Origin: Chthoniobacterales bacterium
GTDB taxonomy: Bacteria; Verrucomicrobiota; Verrucomicrobiia; Chthoniobacterales; UBA10450
Reading direction: 5' to 3'
Assembly (NCBI GenBank): GCA_013815325.1
Contig: JACDGM010000002.1
Location: 1-64,000, forward strand
Length of the DNA: 64,000 bases
Under the pieces are notes generated by a model. It was not told the origin of the DNA. It searched no databases and saw only the letters and a list, made by a program, of their open reading frames with translations. Positions 1 through 10,738 of the stretch are shown in pieces; within the stretch, counting starts at the first letter, position 1, and the number at the start of each line of letters is the position of its first letter. The position numbers and the translations under genes were made by a program.

Positions 1-3000
1 GCAGTTGTTTGCCCGGCGGCTTCGCGATGATGTCGATGCCGCTGTTAAGCGCATCGTTTTCGTCGAGCAGCGCGAGGTCGGCGCGCCCGCCGCCAAAGAG
101 CTCGGCGAACATTTCGCGAAAGTTGATCCGCACCTGCGCGAAGGTTTCGGCGAAGAGTTTTTCGGTCGTTTGATTGATACGGGCGATGACGTCGAGCAGC
201 TCGCGGCGCGAGTTCGTTAGGTCGTTGTTTTGGGTTTCAAGGAAAGTGTGGCGCTCTTCCAGTTCGTCGTATTCGTGCACGGCATCGAGATTCACTGGGC
301 CCATGTTGTCGAGCTGGCGGGTGAGGTCGGCGATGATTTCGATGAGCTGTTCTTCGTCCCCATCGGAGGCGAGGGCGTTTTCGTCTTCCGGTTTTTGGTT
401 GCGCTTTAGTTGCGCGCGTAGCGTCTTGTTGAAGGAATAACGATCGGGCGCGAAATCGCCCAGATCGATCTGGTAACGGCGCATCGCGTGCTCGACGATG
501 TTTTCGATTTTCAGCTGTACCTGCGTCTGGCGCACTTCCTCTTTGCTGCGGGCATCGTGCAGATCACTCAGTGATTTGCGGTCCGCGCGCAGTTCGCTTT
601 CGAGCGTGTTCACTTCCGCGAGGCGCGCGGCGCGAGTGGCGGTGATCTCGTTTACGGCTGCTTCCGCGACGGTCAGTTCGGCGCCGTCGGCGGCAATTGA
701 CTCTTCGGCGGCAGCCGTTTCGATCGCCTGTTGTTCGCGGCGCGATTGGTAGGCGGCGATGTCGGAGCGGCGGGTCGCGATCACTTCGGCGAGTTCCGCC
801 TGCCGGGCGGTCATCGGCTGGCGCTGGCTGCGCAGCCCCTCGTGACGCTGCCGTTCGGTTGCGACCGCGAGACGCAGTTCGTTCAACTGCTCGATCAACT
901 CCGTGTCGCGCAACCGCGCTGCTTCCGCAGCGGATTCCGTGGCGGTGCGTTGCTCGTGGTTAGTTTCGCAGGTTTCTCGGAAATCGGTCGCTTCGCTTTC
1001 GAGGTGGGCGATCCGCTCGGCCGAAGTCGCCAGTTGCTGATCGAGCGTCGTCTTTTCCCATTCGATGGCATCGGCTCGGCGATTAGTCTCGTGCAGTTCG
1101 CGTTCGCGCGCCGCAACTTCGAGCGCGGTGGCGGAATGTTCGGCGCGCGCCTGTTGCTGATGCCCGCGGATTTCTTCCAGATGCTCGGTTGCGGATTTGT
1201 GCGCGCGCTCGCCTGCCTCGCGGCGACTGCGCAGATTTTCGCGGGTCTCGAGGAAGCGGCGCAGCTCCGCGCCTAACAAAGATATCTGCGCTTTGCGTGC
1301 GAAGAGCGAGCTGCTCTCTTCGCTGACGCGTCCGCCGTAAATGACGCCCTGGGCGGAAATGAATTCGCCGGTGACGGTGGCGAAGGCGATCTCCGGCGCC
1401 TGCTTTTTCAACTCGCGCGCCTCCGCCAGGTCGTCGACAAAAACGATTCCGCCTAACAACTGCCTAACGAGCGCTTGCAGCTCGGGCGGCGCCTGCACCT
1501 TTTCTGTTGCCCAGCCGAGCGCGCCTTTCGGCAACGGGCGCTCTTCCATTGCGGTCGAGCGGAGCAGCTCTGGCGCGATCAGCGCGGTCTGGCCGAGTTT
1601 TTGATTCGTTAATTTCGAGATGATTTCGGCGGCGAGGGCATCGTCCTGAAGAACTATGGCGTGCAGGTTGCGCCCAAGCGCCGCTTCGATCGCGGGGATA
1701 AACTTTTCCTCGACTTCGATCAGTGAAGCGAACGCCCCGGCGAGCGCGGGAAGGAATCGTTCGGGGTCGCCCAGCCCCTTGAGCAGCGCCTGCGAACCTT
1801 GCGCGAGACCTTCGCCTTCGTCGTTGAGCTGCTGCAAAATTTCGAGGCGCGATTGCCGTTCCGCGACGGCGCGTTCGCCCACGAGGAGGTCGGCGTCGGC
1901 GTCACGCAACGCTTGCTGCTGGCTCGCGACTTCTTCTTCCGCGGCCGGAAGCTTCGCGGTCAATTCCTGGACGTTTTGGCTTTGCTCGGTGGCGGTGGCG
2001 CGAATGGCCTCGAGTCGTTCCGCCAATTGATTTCGCGCGGAGGCCGCCGCGCCTAACGACGCTTCCAGCTCTGCCAGACGCGGGGCGGTGGCGCTTCGCC
2101 GTGTCGTGATACCGGCGATTTCCGCCTCCAGATCGTCCAGCCGGTTTTCCGCTTTCGCGATCGAAAGTTCGAGAGTCTGAAGCGCTTGATCCTGCGCCTG
2201 GCGCTCGCGGCGAACTTCCCCAGCGCGTTCGATCGCTTCCGCCAGTTCGGTTTTCTTGGTGGCAAGGAGCCGATCCGTTTCTTTGAGGAGCGCGTCGGTA
2301 TCGTGGATCTCGCTTTCCTGCTGCGCGAGCTTCGCTTCGGCGGCCGTGATATCGCGCTCGTAACGCTCGATCAGCGCGCTCAATTCCTGCGCCCGCTCGT
2401 GATTGAAATCGATCCGGTTGCGATGCGACGCGATTTGGTTTTGCAGCCGCTGCACATCCGTTCGGGCCTCGTTGATTCGCGCGTCGACTTCTTCCAGCTT
2501 TGCGCGCTGCGCGGCGACGGCGTTTTCCTGCTCTTCGATCTCGCGCTCGGTCGTGCGTTGTTGCTCGTCGAAGCGGCCAGTCGCAGCGCGCGAGGTTTCC
2601 AATTCCGCGCCTAACGAATCGAGTTGGGCGCGGGAATGATGCGTATCGAGCACCTGCAAATCGCCCATCAATGCCTGATATCTTCTCGCTTTTCCGGCCT
2701 GGCGCTGGAGCGAGCCGATTTGGCGTTTTACTTCCTTGATGATGTCGCCGAGCCGAAGCAGGTTCGCTTCCGTCGCTTCGAGCTTGCGCAGAGCCTCGCG
2801 CTTTTGCCCTTTGTATTTCGTGATCCCGGCGGCTTCTTCGAAGACCGCGCGCCGATCTTCCGGACGGGAGCTGAGAATCTGGTCGATCCGGCCTTGCTCC
2901 ATAATCGAGTAGGCGCTGCGGCCGACGCCGGTGTCGGCGAAGAGGGCCTGGATGTCTTTAAGCCGGCAGACGGTTTTGTTGAGCAGATACTCCGAAAGCC

Positions 3001-3322
3001 CGTCGCGATAAACACGCCGCGAAACCCGCACCTCGTGCCAATCGACGCCGAGTTCCGTCGCGCAATCGGTAAACGTTAGGGAGACTTCCGCATAACCGAC
3101 CGGCTTGCGTGAGTCGGTGCCGTTGAAAATAACATCAGCCATCTCGCCGCCGCGGAGCGCCTTGGCCGATTGTTCGCCGAGGACCCAGCGGACGGCGTCG
3201 AGGACGTTCGATTTCCCGCAGCCGTTAGGTCCGACAATCGCAGTGACGCCTTCATGAAAATTGAAAACCGTTTTATCGGCGAAGGATTTGAAGCCAAAAA
3301 GTTCGAGCGATTGGAGGTGCAT
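1..3322 (-). CDS. smc: Chromosome segregation protein SMC (partial, C-terminus beyond window)
   Basis: Manual translation of - strand from ATG at 3322: MHLQSLELFGFKSFADKTVFNFHEGVTAIVGPNGCGKSNVLDAVRWVLGEQSAKALRGGEMADVIFNG, then long coiled coil and hinge; Walker A GPNGCGKSN. Not in ORF track because no stop lies in the window. Confidence 0.95.
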   Translation of the reverse strand, partial: MHLQSLELFGFKSFADKTVFNFHEGVTAIVGPNGCGKSNVLDAVRWVLGEQSAKALRGGEMADVIFNGTDSRKPVGYAEVSLTFTDCATELGVDWHEVRVSRRVYRDGLSEYLLNKTVCRLKDIQALFADTGVGRSAYSIMEQGRIDQILSSRPEDRRAVFEEAAGITKYKGQKREALRKLEATEANLLRLGDIIKEVKRQIGSLQRQAGKARRYQALMGDLQVLDTHHSRAQLDSLGAELETSRAATGRFDEQQRTTEREIEEQENAVAAQRAKLEEVDARINEARTDVQRLQNQIASHRNRIDFNHERAQELSALIERYERDITAAEAKLAQQESEIHDTDALLKETDRLLATKKTELAEAIERAGEVRRERQAQDQALQTLELSIAKAENRLDDLEAEIAGITTRRSATAPRLAELEASLGAAASARNQLAERLEAIRATATEQSQNVQELTAKLPAAEEEVASQQQALRDADADLLVGERAVAERQSRLEILQQLNDEGEGLAQGSQALLKGLGDPERFLPALAGAFASLIEVEEKFIPAIEAALGRNLHAIVLQDDALAAEIISKLTNQKLGQTALIAPELLRSTAMEERPLPKGALGWATEKVQAPPELQALVRQLLGGIVFVDDLAEARELKKQAPEIAFATVTGEFISAQGVIYGGRVSEESSSLFARKAQISLLGAELRRFLETRENLRSRREAGERAHKSATEHLEEIRGHQQQARAEHSATALEVAARERELHETNRRADAIEWEKTTLDQQLATSAERIAHLESEATDFRETCETNHEQRTATESAAEAARLRDTELIEQLNELRLAVATERQRHEGLRSQRQPMTARQAELAEVIATRRSDIAAYQSRREQQAIETAAAEESIAADGAELTVAEAAVNEITATRAARLAEVNTLESELRADRKSLSDLHDARSKEEVRQTQVQLKIENIVEHAMRRYQIDLGDFAPDRYSFNKTLRAQLKRNQKPEDENALASDGDEEQLIEIIADLTRQLDNMGPVNLDAVHEYDELEERHTFLETQNNDLTNSRRELLDVIARINQTTEKLFAETFAQVRINFREMFAELFGGGRADLALLDENDALNSGIDIIAKPPGKQL

Positions 3323-3441
3323 GGTAAATTGACGGTACCTGAAGGATTAACCGCACCTTAACGGCCTACCGCAAGCAAAATCATACCAAATGCGGTGTGG
3401 GAACAAGCTCGCGCCACTAAATGTAGAGCGGACCGCAACGT

Positions 3442-4764
3442 TCAGCTCCGCTGCTGCGGAACCGCCACTCTGAGGAGATACAACAAAGTGCCGACCAGGA
3501 ACACCGCGCCGGCGATCTTGAATTCGCGTGCGGTCGCCTGCGCCAGAATCCAGATGATGAGTACGATCGAGATCAGCGGAATGATGCGCGCGCCGCGGAA
3601 ATTGAATGGCGGCGCGTCGGTCTGCACGTCGCGGCGCATCAGGACGAAAGCCGCGGCGCAGCAGACAAGGTAAAGCAGGAGCGCGGCGACGTTCGCCATC
3701 ACGGCGAGCGATTCGAAAGTGGAGCTGAGCGAAAACAAAAACGCGAGCAAGGCGTAGATGATGATCGCGACGTCCGGCGTGCGGAACCGCGGATGCACAT
3801 GCGTGAGACTGCGCGGGAGAATCCCATCGCGCCCGAGCGCAAAGAGAATCCGCGGCGAGCTCAGAATGTCGCTCGCGATAAAGCCGAATCCGGAAATCGT
3901 CGCCCCGCCTAACAAGAGCAGGCGTCCGGCGTTCCCGAGGAAAGTTGAGGCCGCGGCGGCGAGCGGTGCGTTGGTCTCCTGCCCGAGGCGCGGGCCTAAC
4001 GAACCTTGCGCGACGAGTTGAATCAAAAGGTAAAGCATGGTCGTGATGGCGAGTGCGAGATAGATCGCGCGCGGAACGGTGCGAGCGGGATTTTTTACTT
4101 CGCCGCTCGGGATAAGCGCGACCTCGATGCCGAAAAAAGCGAAAAGCAAAAGCAGGACCGAATGGCCGAGCGCTCCAGTCCCGGGCCAGCCAGGCCAGGC
4201 GAGATTTGCCGGGTGAATGAAGAAAATCCCAACTGCGATCAGAATCAGCAATGGAATCAACTTCGCGACCGTTACGACTCCGACCGCGCCGGTGCCTTCG
4301 CGCACGCCGCGGACGTTGATCGCCGCGAGTCCCGCGTAAACGAGGAAGAGAATCGCGAAACGTCCACCCGTTCCGCCTAACGAGGGAAGGAACGCCGCCA
4401 CCGTGCCGGCGAAAAAATTCACGACTGCCGCGACGCTCAGAACGGCGGTGGTATAAAAGAAGAGGCCGGTGATAAAACCGACATAGCGGCCAAAGGCGAC
4501 CTCGGCATAAGCGTAAAGGCCGCCGGTGAGCGAGACGCGGCTTCCCGCGAGCGCGAAGCTGGTGACAAAGAACGCCATCGCAATCGCGCAGACCACGAAT
4601 GCAAGCGGCGCGGCGGCGCCGAGTTGTTGCGACATGTCGGCCGGAAGTTTGAAAATGCTCGCGCCAACGGTGGTGTTAACAATGTTCGCGGTGAGCCCGA
4701 GGACGCCAATGGCGCGGAGCAATTGCTCATCGACCCGTTGCGGTTTGGGAGGCAGGCTCGCCAC
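3442..4764 (-). CDS. APC family amino acid permease
   Basis: 440 aa, about 12 hydrophobic segments, N-terminal LGLTANIVNTTVGASIFKLPA typical of APC permeases. Confidence 0.85.
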   Translation of the reverse strand: MASLPPKPQRVDEQLLRAIGVLGLTANIVNTTVGASIFKLPADMSQQLGAAAPLAFVVCAIAMAFFVTSFALAGSRVSLTGGLYAYAEVAFGRYVGFITGLFFYTTAVLSVAAVVNFFAGTVAAFLPSLGGTGGRFAILFLVYAGLAAINVRGVREGTGAVGVVTVAKLIPLLILIAVGIFFIHPANLAWPGWPGTGALGHSVLLLLFAFFGIEVALIPSGEVKNPARTVPRAIYLALAITTMLYLLIQLVAQGSLGPRLGQETNAPLAAAASTFLGNAGRLLLLGGATISGFGFIASDILSSPRILFALGRDGILPRSLTHVHPRFRTPDVAIIIYALLAFLFSLSSTFESLAVMANVAALLLYLVCCAAAFVLMRRDVQTDAPPFNFRGARIIPLISIVLIIWILAQATAREFKIAGAVFLVGTLLYLLRVAVPQQRS

Positions 4765-4873
4765 GGGCGCACCGTGCGTGAAGTCGCGCGGCGAGACAAG
4801 CGCGAAAGACGCGATGGGCCCCTAACGAGCGCGGAGACTACCGATTCGCCTAACGACGTGGCGGAAATCCTCC

Positions 4874-5018
4874 GGGTAGCGCATGCGTCCCGCGTGCTGG
4901 CGACGGTGTTCCACCGTTGCGAACTTTCTTGAACCCAGATACTTCGTGGCGCCCGCGCGGTCAGGAAAGTTCGTCGCGCTGGAACAGCGCGACCAGCACA
5001 CGAGACGTGTGCGCACCC
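4874..5018. repeat. About 150-bp nested inverted-repeat element, family A copy 1
   Basis: gggtagcgcatgcgtcccgcgtgctgg ... ccagcacacgagacgtgtgcgcaccc with inner arms gcgaactttc/gaaagttcg; intergenic. Confidence 0.85.
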
Positions 5019-5037
5019 GACAGGCTCCGCCACGCGA

Positions 5038-6774
5038 TCAGTAGCCCGCGGCCTGTCCGTCTTTGCGGCTTTCGCTCGCTCCGTCATAGACGCGCTCGCC
5101 GTCGTGCATCTCCACCTTTATAGCCTGGTAGCCGCCATAGCCGCCAACGTCGAAACGCATGTCGTGGCCTTTGTCCCGCAACGCCCGCACGGTCGCGTAG
5201 GGCACGCCGCTCTCGACCTCGACGTAGCCGCCGTTAGGCAAAAGCTTTTCGCCGGTGGGTTCGTTATCGCCTTCGTGTTGCCAGCGCGACGCGTCGCCCG
5301 CCTCCTGCACATTCATTCCGAAATCGATCAGGTTTGTCAGCACTTCGACGTGGCCTTGCGGCTGCATGTCGCCACCCATTACCCCAAACGCGAGCCACGG
5401 TTTTTTGTCCTTCATGACGAACCCGGGAATGATGGTGTGAAACGGCCGTTTGCCGGGCGTATAGACATTCGCGTGTCCCGGTTCCATCGAGAAAAGCTGG
5501 CCGCGATCCTGAAACATGAAGCCGAGTCCCGGCACGACGATGCCGCTGCCCATGCCGCGGAAATTGCTCTGGATCAGGCTCACCATGTTGCCTTCGTCAT
5601 CGGCTGTGCAGAGATAGATGGTGTCGCTCTGGCCTAACGAGGGATTGCCTGGCGCCACGCTCTTCGCGGCGTGATCGGGGTCGATGAGTTTGCGACGCTC
5701 CGCCGCGTAGCTTTTCGAGAGCAAGCCGGCGAGCGGGACCTTCGCGAAATCAGGGTCGGCGTAATATTTTGCGCGGTCCGCGAAGGCGAGCTTCTTCGCT
5801 TCGACCATGGTGTGGAGGGTTTCAGGCGAATTAAAACCCATGGTCTTGAGGTCGTAGCCTTCGAGGAGATTCAACATCTCCAGCGCGGCCAGGCCTTGCC
5901 CGTTAGGCGGAAGCTCGAAGACATCGTAGCCGCGGTAATTGGTCGAGACGGGATCGACCCAAGTTGAGGTGTGCTGCTCGAAATCGGCCTTCCGAAGGTA
6001 GCCGCCATTCGCCTGCATGAAGGCGTCGATCTTATCGGCGATCTCGCCTTTGTAATATGCATCGCGGCCCTTTTCACCGATCAGGCGCAAGCTATGCGCT
6101 AGCGCGGGGTTCTTGAAAATGTCGCCCTTCCCCGGTGCGCGGCCTTTGCCGTCGAGGGTGTAGGTCTCGAGATAAGCGCCCGGCAGACCTTTGAAAAGCG
6201 GCAGATTGCGGCTCCAATAATAGGAGATCAACTCCGTCACCGGGAAACCTTCCTCCGCGTAATGGATCGCCGGCGCGAGGTCGTCGCCTAACGACAGCTT
6301 GCCGAACTTTTTGTGCAACTCGGCCCAGGCATCGACGGTGCCGGGCACACTGATCGGCAGCATTCCCGTCGGCGGGATGAACTCGCGATGGAGCTTCGCC
6401 AGCTCGTTTTTCATCTGCTCGTAGCTGAGGCCGCGTGGCGAACGGCCGCTGCCGTTGAGTCCGTAAAGCTTGTGATCGCTGGCGCTGTAGACGATCGCAA
6501 AAAGATCGCCGCCGATGCCGTTCGAGATCGGTTCCATTAAGCCGAGGGTGGCGTTCGCCGCGATCGCGGCATCGACTGCGCTGCCCCCACGTTTCAAAAC
6601 GTCGAGCCCGACTTGCGTGGCCGCGGGAACGCTTGTGCAAACGATCCCGTGGCGCGCCAGAATCTCGGACCGCGTCGCCCAGGTCTTGCCGGTGATGCGG
6701 TCGATTTGGCCGTGAAGAGAGCCGGCCGCGCCTAACGAGGCCACGGCAAGGAGAAGCTGCGCGCGAACTTTCAT
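5038..6774 (-). CDS. ggt: Gamma-glutamyltransferase
   Basis: 578 aa with signal peptide; GGSAVDAAIAANATLGLMEPISNGIGGDLFAIVY and YLCTADDEGNMVSLIQSNF are GGT signatures. Confidence 0.93.
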   Translation of the reverse strand: MKVRAQLLLAVASLGAAGSLHGQIDRITGKTWATRSEILARHGIVCTSVPAATQVGLDVLKRGGSAVDAAIAANATLGLMEPISNGIGGDLFAIVYSASDHKLYGLNGSGRSPRGLSYEQMKNELAKLHREFIPPTGMLPISVPGTVDAWAELHKKFGKLSLGDDLAPAIHYAEEGFPVTELISYYWSRNLPLFKGLPGAYLETYTLDGKGRAPGKGDIFKNPALAHSLRLIGEKGRDAYYKGEIADKIDAFMQANGGYLRKADFEQHTSTWVDPVSTNYRGYDVFELPPNGQGLAALEMLNLLEGYDLKTMGFNSPETLHTMVEAKKLAFADRAKYYADPDFAKVPLAGLLSKSYAAERRKLIDPDHAAKSVAPGNPSLGQSDTIYLCTADDEGNMVSLIQSNFRGMGSGIVVPGLGFMFQDRGQLFSMEPGHANVYTPGKRPFHTIIPGFVMKDKKPWLAFGVMGGDMQPQGHVEVLTNLIDFGMNVQEAGDASRWQHEGDNEPTGEKLLPNGGYVEVESGVPYATVRALRDKGHDMRFDVGGYGGYQAIKVEMHDGERVYDGASESRKDGQAAGY

Positions 6775-6844
6775 CGGCCAATCTAGTGCAGGACGCCATG
6801 CCGCAAAACCTTTGCCCGCGCCGCCGCCGTCGCTAAGCTGCCCG

Positions 6845-8179
6845 ATGCGCCAGGATCATCTCGACGATTTCTTCACTTTTCTTCGCTTCCCCAGCATCTC
6901 GACCGACGACGCCTATAGCGAAAAGCTGGGCGAATGCGCCCATTGGCTGGTGGAAAAGCTCACTCGCATCGGGCTCGAGGCCCAGCTAGTTTCCACCCCC
7001 GGGCATCCGGTCGTTTGGGCGAAAAACAAGCATCAACCCGGCCGCAAGACGGTTATGCTTTACGGGCATTATGACGTGCAACCACCCGATCCGCTCGATC
7101 TCTGGGACTCGCCGCCCTTCGATCCCGTTCTAAAGAACGGCTTCGTCTTCGCGCGCGGCGCGACCGACAACAAAGGCCAGGTCCTCGCGCACATTCTCGG
7201 GATCGAAGAAACGATGGCGGAAAAGGGCGACCTGCCCGTTAACCTGCATCTCATCGTCGAAGGCGAAGAGGAAATTGGCAGCGGCAATCTTCCCGGATTC
7301 CTGAAGGAGAATCGCGACTCGTTAGGCTGTGACGTGGCGGTCGTCTCCGACACGGGAATGATCGCGCGCGGCGTTCCGACGCTCAGCTACGGGCTCCGCG
7401 GGGTGACCGCGCTCGAGATCAAAATCAGCGGCGCGAAGATGGATTTGCACTCCGGCGTCTTCGGCGGAGCGGTCGCGAATCCGGTCACGGCGCTGGCGCA
7501 ATTGCTCGCGAGTTTGCACGACAAAAACGGCCGCGTCGCGATCGATGATTTCTACGACAAAGTGAAGCCGCTTGAAGAATGGGAACGCGAGGCGTGGCGT
7601 AAATTGCCGATCGACGGTGACAAAGAAATCCTCGCGGAAACCGGCGCCCCGGGGCTCTTTGGCGAGCAAGGTTTCAGCACGCTCGAGCGACTCTGGGCGC
7701 GACCGACCGCGGAGATCAACGGCATCGGCGGCGGCTATCAAGGGAAGGGGACAAAGACCGTGATCGCGAGTCACGCCATGGCCAAGATCACGTTTCGCCT
7801 CGTGCCGAATCAAGACGGCGATGAAATCCTGAAGCTGGCGCACAAGCATTTGGAAAAACATCTGCCGCCTGGCGTCCGCATGGAGATTACCGATGGGCAC
7901 AGCGGTCCCTGGTATTTGACCGATCCGCATTCGAGCTTTGGCGAAGCGGCGCAGCACGCGCTCAAAGAGGCTTTCGGCAAGGCGCCGGCGCTCATCCGCG
8001 AGGGCGGGAGCATCCCGATCGTCTCGCAATTCCGCGACATTCTTGGGGTCGAAACTCTGCTCCTCGGTCTGGCGCTGCCCGATTGCCGGGCGCATTCGCC
8101 TAACGAGAACTTCCCGGTCGAAAACCTGGAAGCGGGGGTCAAGATGAACAAGGCGATCCTTCAAGGACTCGCTTCCTGA
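6845..8179 (+). CDS. M20 family dipeptidase
   Basis: MLYGHYDVQPPDPLDLWDSPPFDP, RGATDNKGQ, EGEEEIGSGNL metal-site motifs; start placed at 6845 (MRQDHLDDFF). Confidence 0.9.
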   Translation: MRQDHLDDFFTFLRFPSISTDDAYSEKLGECAHWLVEKLTRIGLEAQLVSTPGHPVVWAKNKHQPGRKTVMLYGHYDVQPPDPLDLWDSPPFDPVLKNGFVFARGATDNKGQVLAHILGIEETMAEKGDLPVNLHLIVEGEEEIGSGNLPGFLKENRDSLGCDVAVVSDTGMIARGVPTLSYGLRGVTALEIKISGAKMDLHSGVFGGAVANPVTALAQLLASLHDKNGRVAIDDFYDKVKPLEEWEREAWRKLPIDGDKEILAETGAPGLFGEQGFSTLERLWARPTAEINGIGGGYQGKGTKTVIASHAMAKITFRLVPNQDGDEILKLAHKHLEKHLPPGVRMEITDGHSGPWYLTDPHSSFGEAAQHALKEAFGKAPALIREGGSIPIVSQFRDILGVETLLLGLALPDCRAHSPNENFPVENLEAGVKMNKAILQGLAS

Positions 8180-8182
8180 TCT

Positions 8183-9076
8183 GTGCGTCGCCCCCTTCTG
8201 CTCCTGCTCCTGCTCCTGCTCCTGCCCGCGGGCAGGGCGCGAGCTGAAGAAGACTCGTTAGGCGAGAAGGTCAAAAAAATCTTCACCACGCCGACGCCAA
8301 CCCCAGAGCGGCGGCATCGGACGCACACGACGAAGAAGAAAAGCACGCCGACGCCGAGCCCTTCGCCGACGCCAAAGCGAAAGAAGAAGAAGTCGCCCAC
8401 GCCTTCGCCGACCGCGACCGAAACGCCTATTCCGAGCCCGAGCGAAACGCCGACCGCGACTCCGCCTGAAACGCCTTCTCCCTCGCCAACCGCTTCGCCG
8501 GAAAAGGAATCAACGGTTGCCACGATCTCGCCGGATGAAATCAAGGGCTACGAAGACATCCCGCCGCCGATCCGCAAATTGTTGGAGACTGGACTTGCCC
8601 TAACGAACCGGAATTTAAAATACACCTACGGCTCGGCCGATCCGGAGACTGGTGGGATGGATTGCTCCGGCTTCATTTACTATGTGCTGCGCGAGAACGG
8701 CGTGAAGGACGTGCCACGCGACGCCAGCGGGCAATACGTCTGGGTGCGCAAAGCAGGGAATTTTCGCGCGGTCCTGAGTCGCGATCTTGATTCCTTCGAA
8801 CTCGAGGAGCTGAAGGCGGGTGACCTGCTTTTCTGGACCGGGACCTACGATGTGGAGAAGGATCCGCCGGTCACGCACACGATGATTTACCTCGGCAAGA
8901 ACAAGGAAACGGGCAAGCAAGTCATGCTGGGCGCGAGTGATGGGCGCAGCTTTGAAGGCAAACAGATGTTCGGCGTGAGCGTCTTCGATTTCAAAACCTC
9001 CGGAGCGAAAGAGGATACCAGCTCGGGGCGTCATCCGCGCTTTGTCGGCTACGGCCGCATTCCAGGACTGCCGTGA
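8183..9076 (+). CDS. Secreted NlpC/P60-type cell-wall peptidase with Pro/Thr/Ser-rich linker
   Basis: GTG start; Leu-run signal peptide; TPTPSPSPTP linker; GGMDCSGFIYYVL catalytic Cys motif and THTMIYLG His motif. Confidence 0.85.
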   Translation: MRRPLLLLLLLLLLPAGRARAEEDSLGEKVKKIFTTPTPTPERRHRTHTTKKKSTPTPSPSPTPKRKKKKSPTPSPTATETPIPSPSETPTATPPETPSPSPTASPEKESTVATISPDEIKGYEDIPPPIRKLLETGLALTNRNLKYTYGSADPETGGMDCSGFIYYVLRENGVKDVPRDASGQYVWVRKAGNFRAVLSRDLDSFELEELKAGDLLFWTGTYDVEKDPPVTHTMIYLGKNKETGKQVMLGASDGRSFEGKQMFGVSVFDFKTSGAKEDTSSGRHPRFVGYGRIPGLP

Positions 9077-9079
9077 TCC

Positions 9080-9228
9080 GGGTAGCGCATGCGTCTCGGG
9101 TGCTGGTCGACGCGTCTCGCGGCGGCGAACTTTTCCTACCGTGTGAAGGGCACGAGAATGTCTGCTTCGAGGAAAGTTCGTTGCGGTGAAACACCGCAAC
9201 CAGCACGCGAGACGCATGCGCTACCCGG
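9080..9228. repeat. About 150-bp nested inverted-repeat element, family A copy 2
   Basis: gggtagcgcatgcgtctcgggtgctgg ... ccagcacgcgagacgcatgcgctacccgg, between convergent genes. Confidence 0.88.
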
Positions 9229-9415
9229 AGCGGGGCGACGCTTGGACCGACGGCGAGGGCTGCACGTGTTCGTTAGGCGAAGACGCGGGAGGCGCGTGGT
9301 GCGCGCGGTAATGTTTCGTCAGCAGCCCGAGCACGAGCATGAGGACGACGAAGGCGATCGTGCGCTGCTCCTGCTTCGTGAGCACGAACATCTGCAGCTT
9401 GTCGCGCCATTTCAT
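9221..9415 (-). CDS. Small single-pass membrane protein, hypothetical
   Basis: [49 protein letters not shown]..., one hydrophobic segment, 4 nt before queC. Confidence 0.5.
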   Translation of the reverse strand: MKWRDKLQMFVLTKQEQRTIAFVVLMLVLGLLTKHYRAHHAPPASSPNEHVQPSPSVQASPRSG

Positions 9416-10095
9416 CCGGCGTAGCCGATCGGGTCTTCGAGCCCGGCTTCGCGAAAACCTTTTAAGCGCAACTGGCAGGAATCGCAGGCGCCGCAAGCGC
9501 GGCCGTCCGCGGCCGGATCGTAGCAGCTATGCGTGAGCGAAAAATTTACGCCCAGCTCGAGGCCGCGGCGGATGATCTGCCCTTTCGTTAGGCTGATGAG
9601 CGGAGTGTGAACGCGAAACCGCGAACCTTCCACGCCGGCACGCGTGGCGAGGTTGGCCAGCTGCTCGAACACGTGAATGAACTCGGGCCGGCAATCCGGA
9701 TAACCGCTGTAATCGACCGCGTTCACGCCGAGAAAAATATCCGACGCCTCGAGAACTTCGGCCCAAGCCAGAGCGTAAGAGAGAAAAATCGTGTTTCGCG
9801 CCGGGACGTAGGTGATCGGAATGCCGGTCGTCATCTCTCCTGCGTCCCGATTTTTCGGAACTTCGATTTCAGCGGTGAGCGCCGACCCTCCGAAGAGCCG
9901 GAGATCGATCGCGGCGATGCGATGTTCGACCGCGCCTAACGATTGGGCGACGAGCCCGGCAGCGTTGAGTTCCTGGGCATGCCGCTGACCGTAGCGGAAG
10001 CTGAGCGCGTAACTCTCGAAGCCTTCGGCGCGCGCCAGTGCCAGTGTGACAGCGGAGTCGAGTCCGCCGCTCAGGAGCACGACCGCACGCTTCAT
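9412..10095 (-). CDS. queC: 7-cyano-7-deazaguanine synthase
   Basis: [21 protein letters not shown] (PP-loop) and C-terminal Zn site [25 protein letters not shown]. Confidence 0.95.
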   Translation of the reverse strand: MKRAVVLLSGGLDSAVTLALARAEGFESYALSFRYGQRHAQELNAAGLVAQSLGAVEHRIAAIDLRLFGGSALTAEIEVPKNRDAGEMTTGIPITYVPARNTIFLSYALAWAEVLEASDIFLGVNAVDYSGYPDCRPEFIHVFEQLANLATRAGVEGSRFRVHTPLISLTKGQIIRRGLELGVNFSLTHSCYDPAADGRACGACDSCQLRLKGFREAGLEDPIGYAG

Positions 10096-10505
10096 TCTAC
10101 CGGGTCGGGAAACTTCGCCGTCACGGTAAGCGCGATGCCGCCGCGCAAGGCGAACTCGGCTTTGATGAGCATCTCCCGCGGCCGGCACGCCCTAACGAGA
10201 TCATCCAGAATGCGGTTGGTGACCTTTTCGTTAAAAGCCTTTTCGTTGCGGTAGGAAGCGAGATAGAACTTGAGCGACTTCGTTTCGAGGCAGTGCTGCG
10301 CGGGCACGTAGTCGATCGTGATCTCGGCGAAATCCGCCTGACCAGTGATCGGACAGAGTGAGGTGAAATCGGCGGAGTGAAACTGAATCCAGTAGGGGCG
10401 TTGTGACGGGTTTTCGAAGGTCTCGAGCGTTTTGGCAGAGGGCTCCGCAGGAAGCTTGTTTTCACTTTTGCCCAGCAGCTTCAAACCTTTTCTGCGCTTA
10501 CCCAT
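10092..10505 (-). CDS. queF: NADPH-dependent 7-cyano-7-deazaguanine reductase
   Basis: [43 protein letters not shown]; overlaps queC start. Confidence 0.95.
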   Translation of the reverse strand: MGKRRKGLKLLGKSENKLPAEPSAKTLETFENPSQRPYWIQFHSADFTSLCPITGQADFAEITIDYVPAQHCLETKSLKFYLASYRNEKAFNEKVTNRILDDLVRACRPREMLIKAEFALRGGIALTVTAKFPDPVE

Positions 10506-10604
10506 GCGCCAGTAAACGGGGTTCCCCTCTGTGGTTCAATTGTTTTCGCCCGGCCTGCGGAGAGGGACGGCCGAGAAAAGCAGGAACGCGATTCAGCGGA
10601 GCAC

Positions 10605-10722
10605 TGTCATCCCGAGCGGAGCAGAGCGAAGTCGAGGGATCTCGCGGAGTCTGCTTCGGGTGGGCACGTCTTTGGTTGCCCGTGAAGTCCCTCGACTCCG
10701 CTTCACTCCGCTCGGGATGACA
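10605..10722. repeat. Intergenic palindromic repeat family B copy 1
   Basis: tgtcatcccgagcggagc...gaagtcgaggga ... tccctcgactccgcttcactccgctcgggatgaca. Confidence 0.85.
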
Positions 10723-10738
10723 AGTCGGGAGCGGCTCG

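Noticed and set aside
731-1276. Forward ORFs at 5-3361
   Set aside because: All antisense to the partial smc gene identified by manual translation.
4821-4856. Two same-orientation octamers as a tandem repeat element
   Set aside because: Intervening and flanking sequences are unrelated, so they are best explained by general octamer abundance.
4874-5018. CRISPR array
   Set aside because: Repeats are palindromic, dispersed and not regularly spaced with unique spacers; no cas genes.
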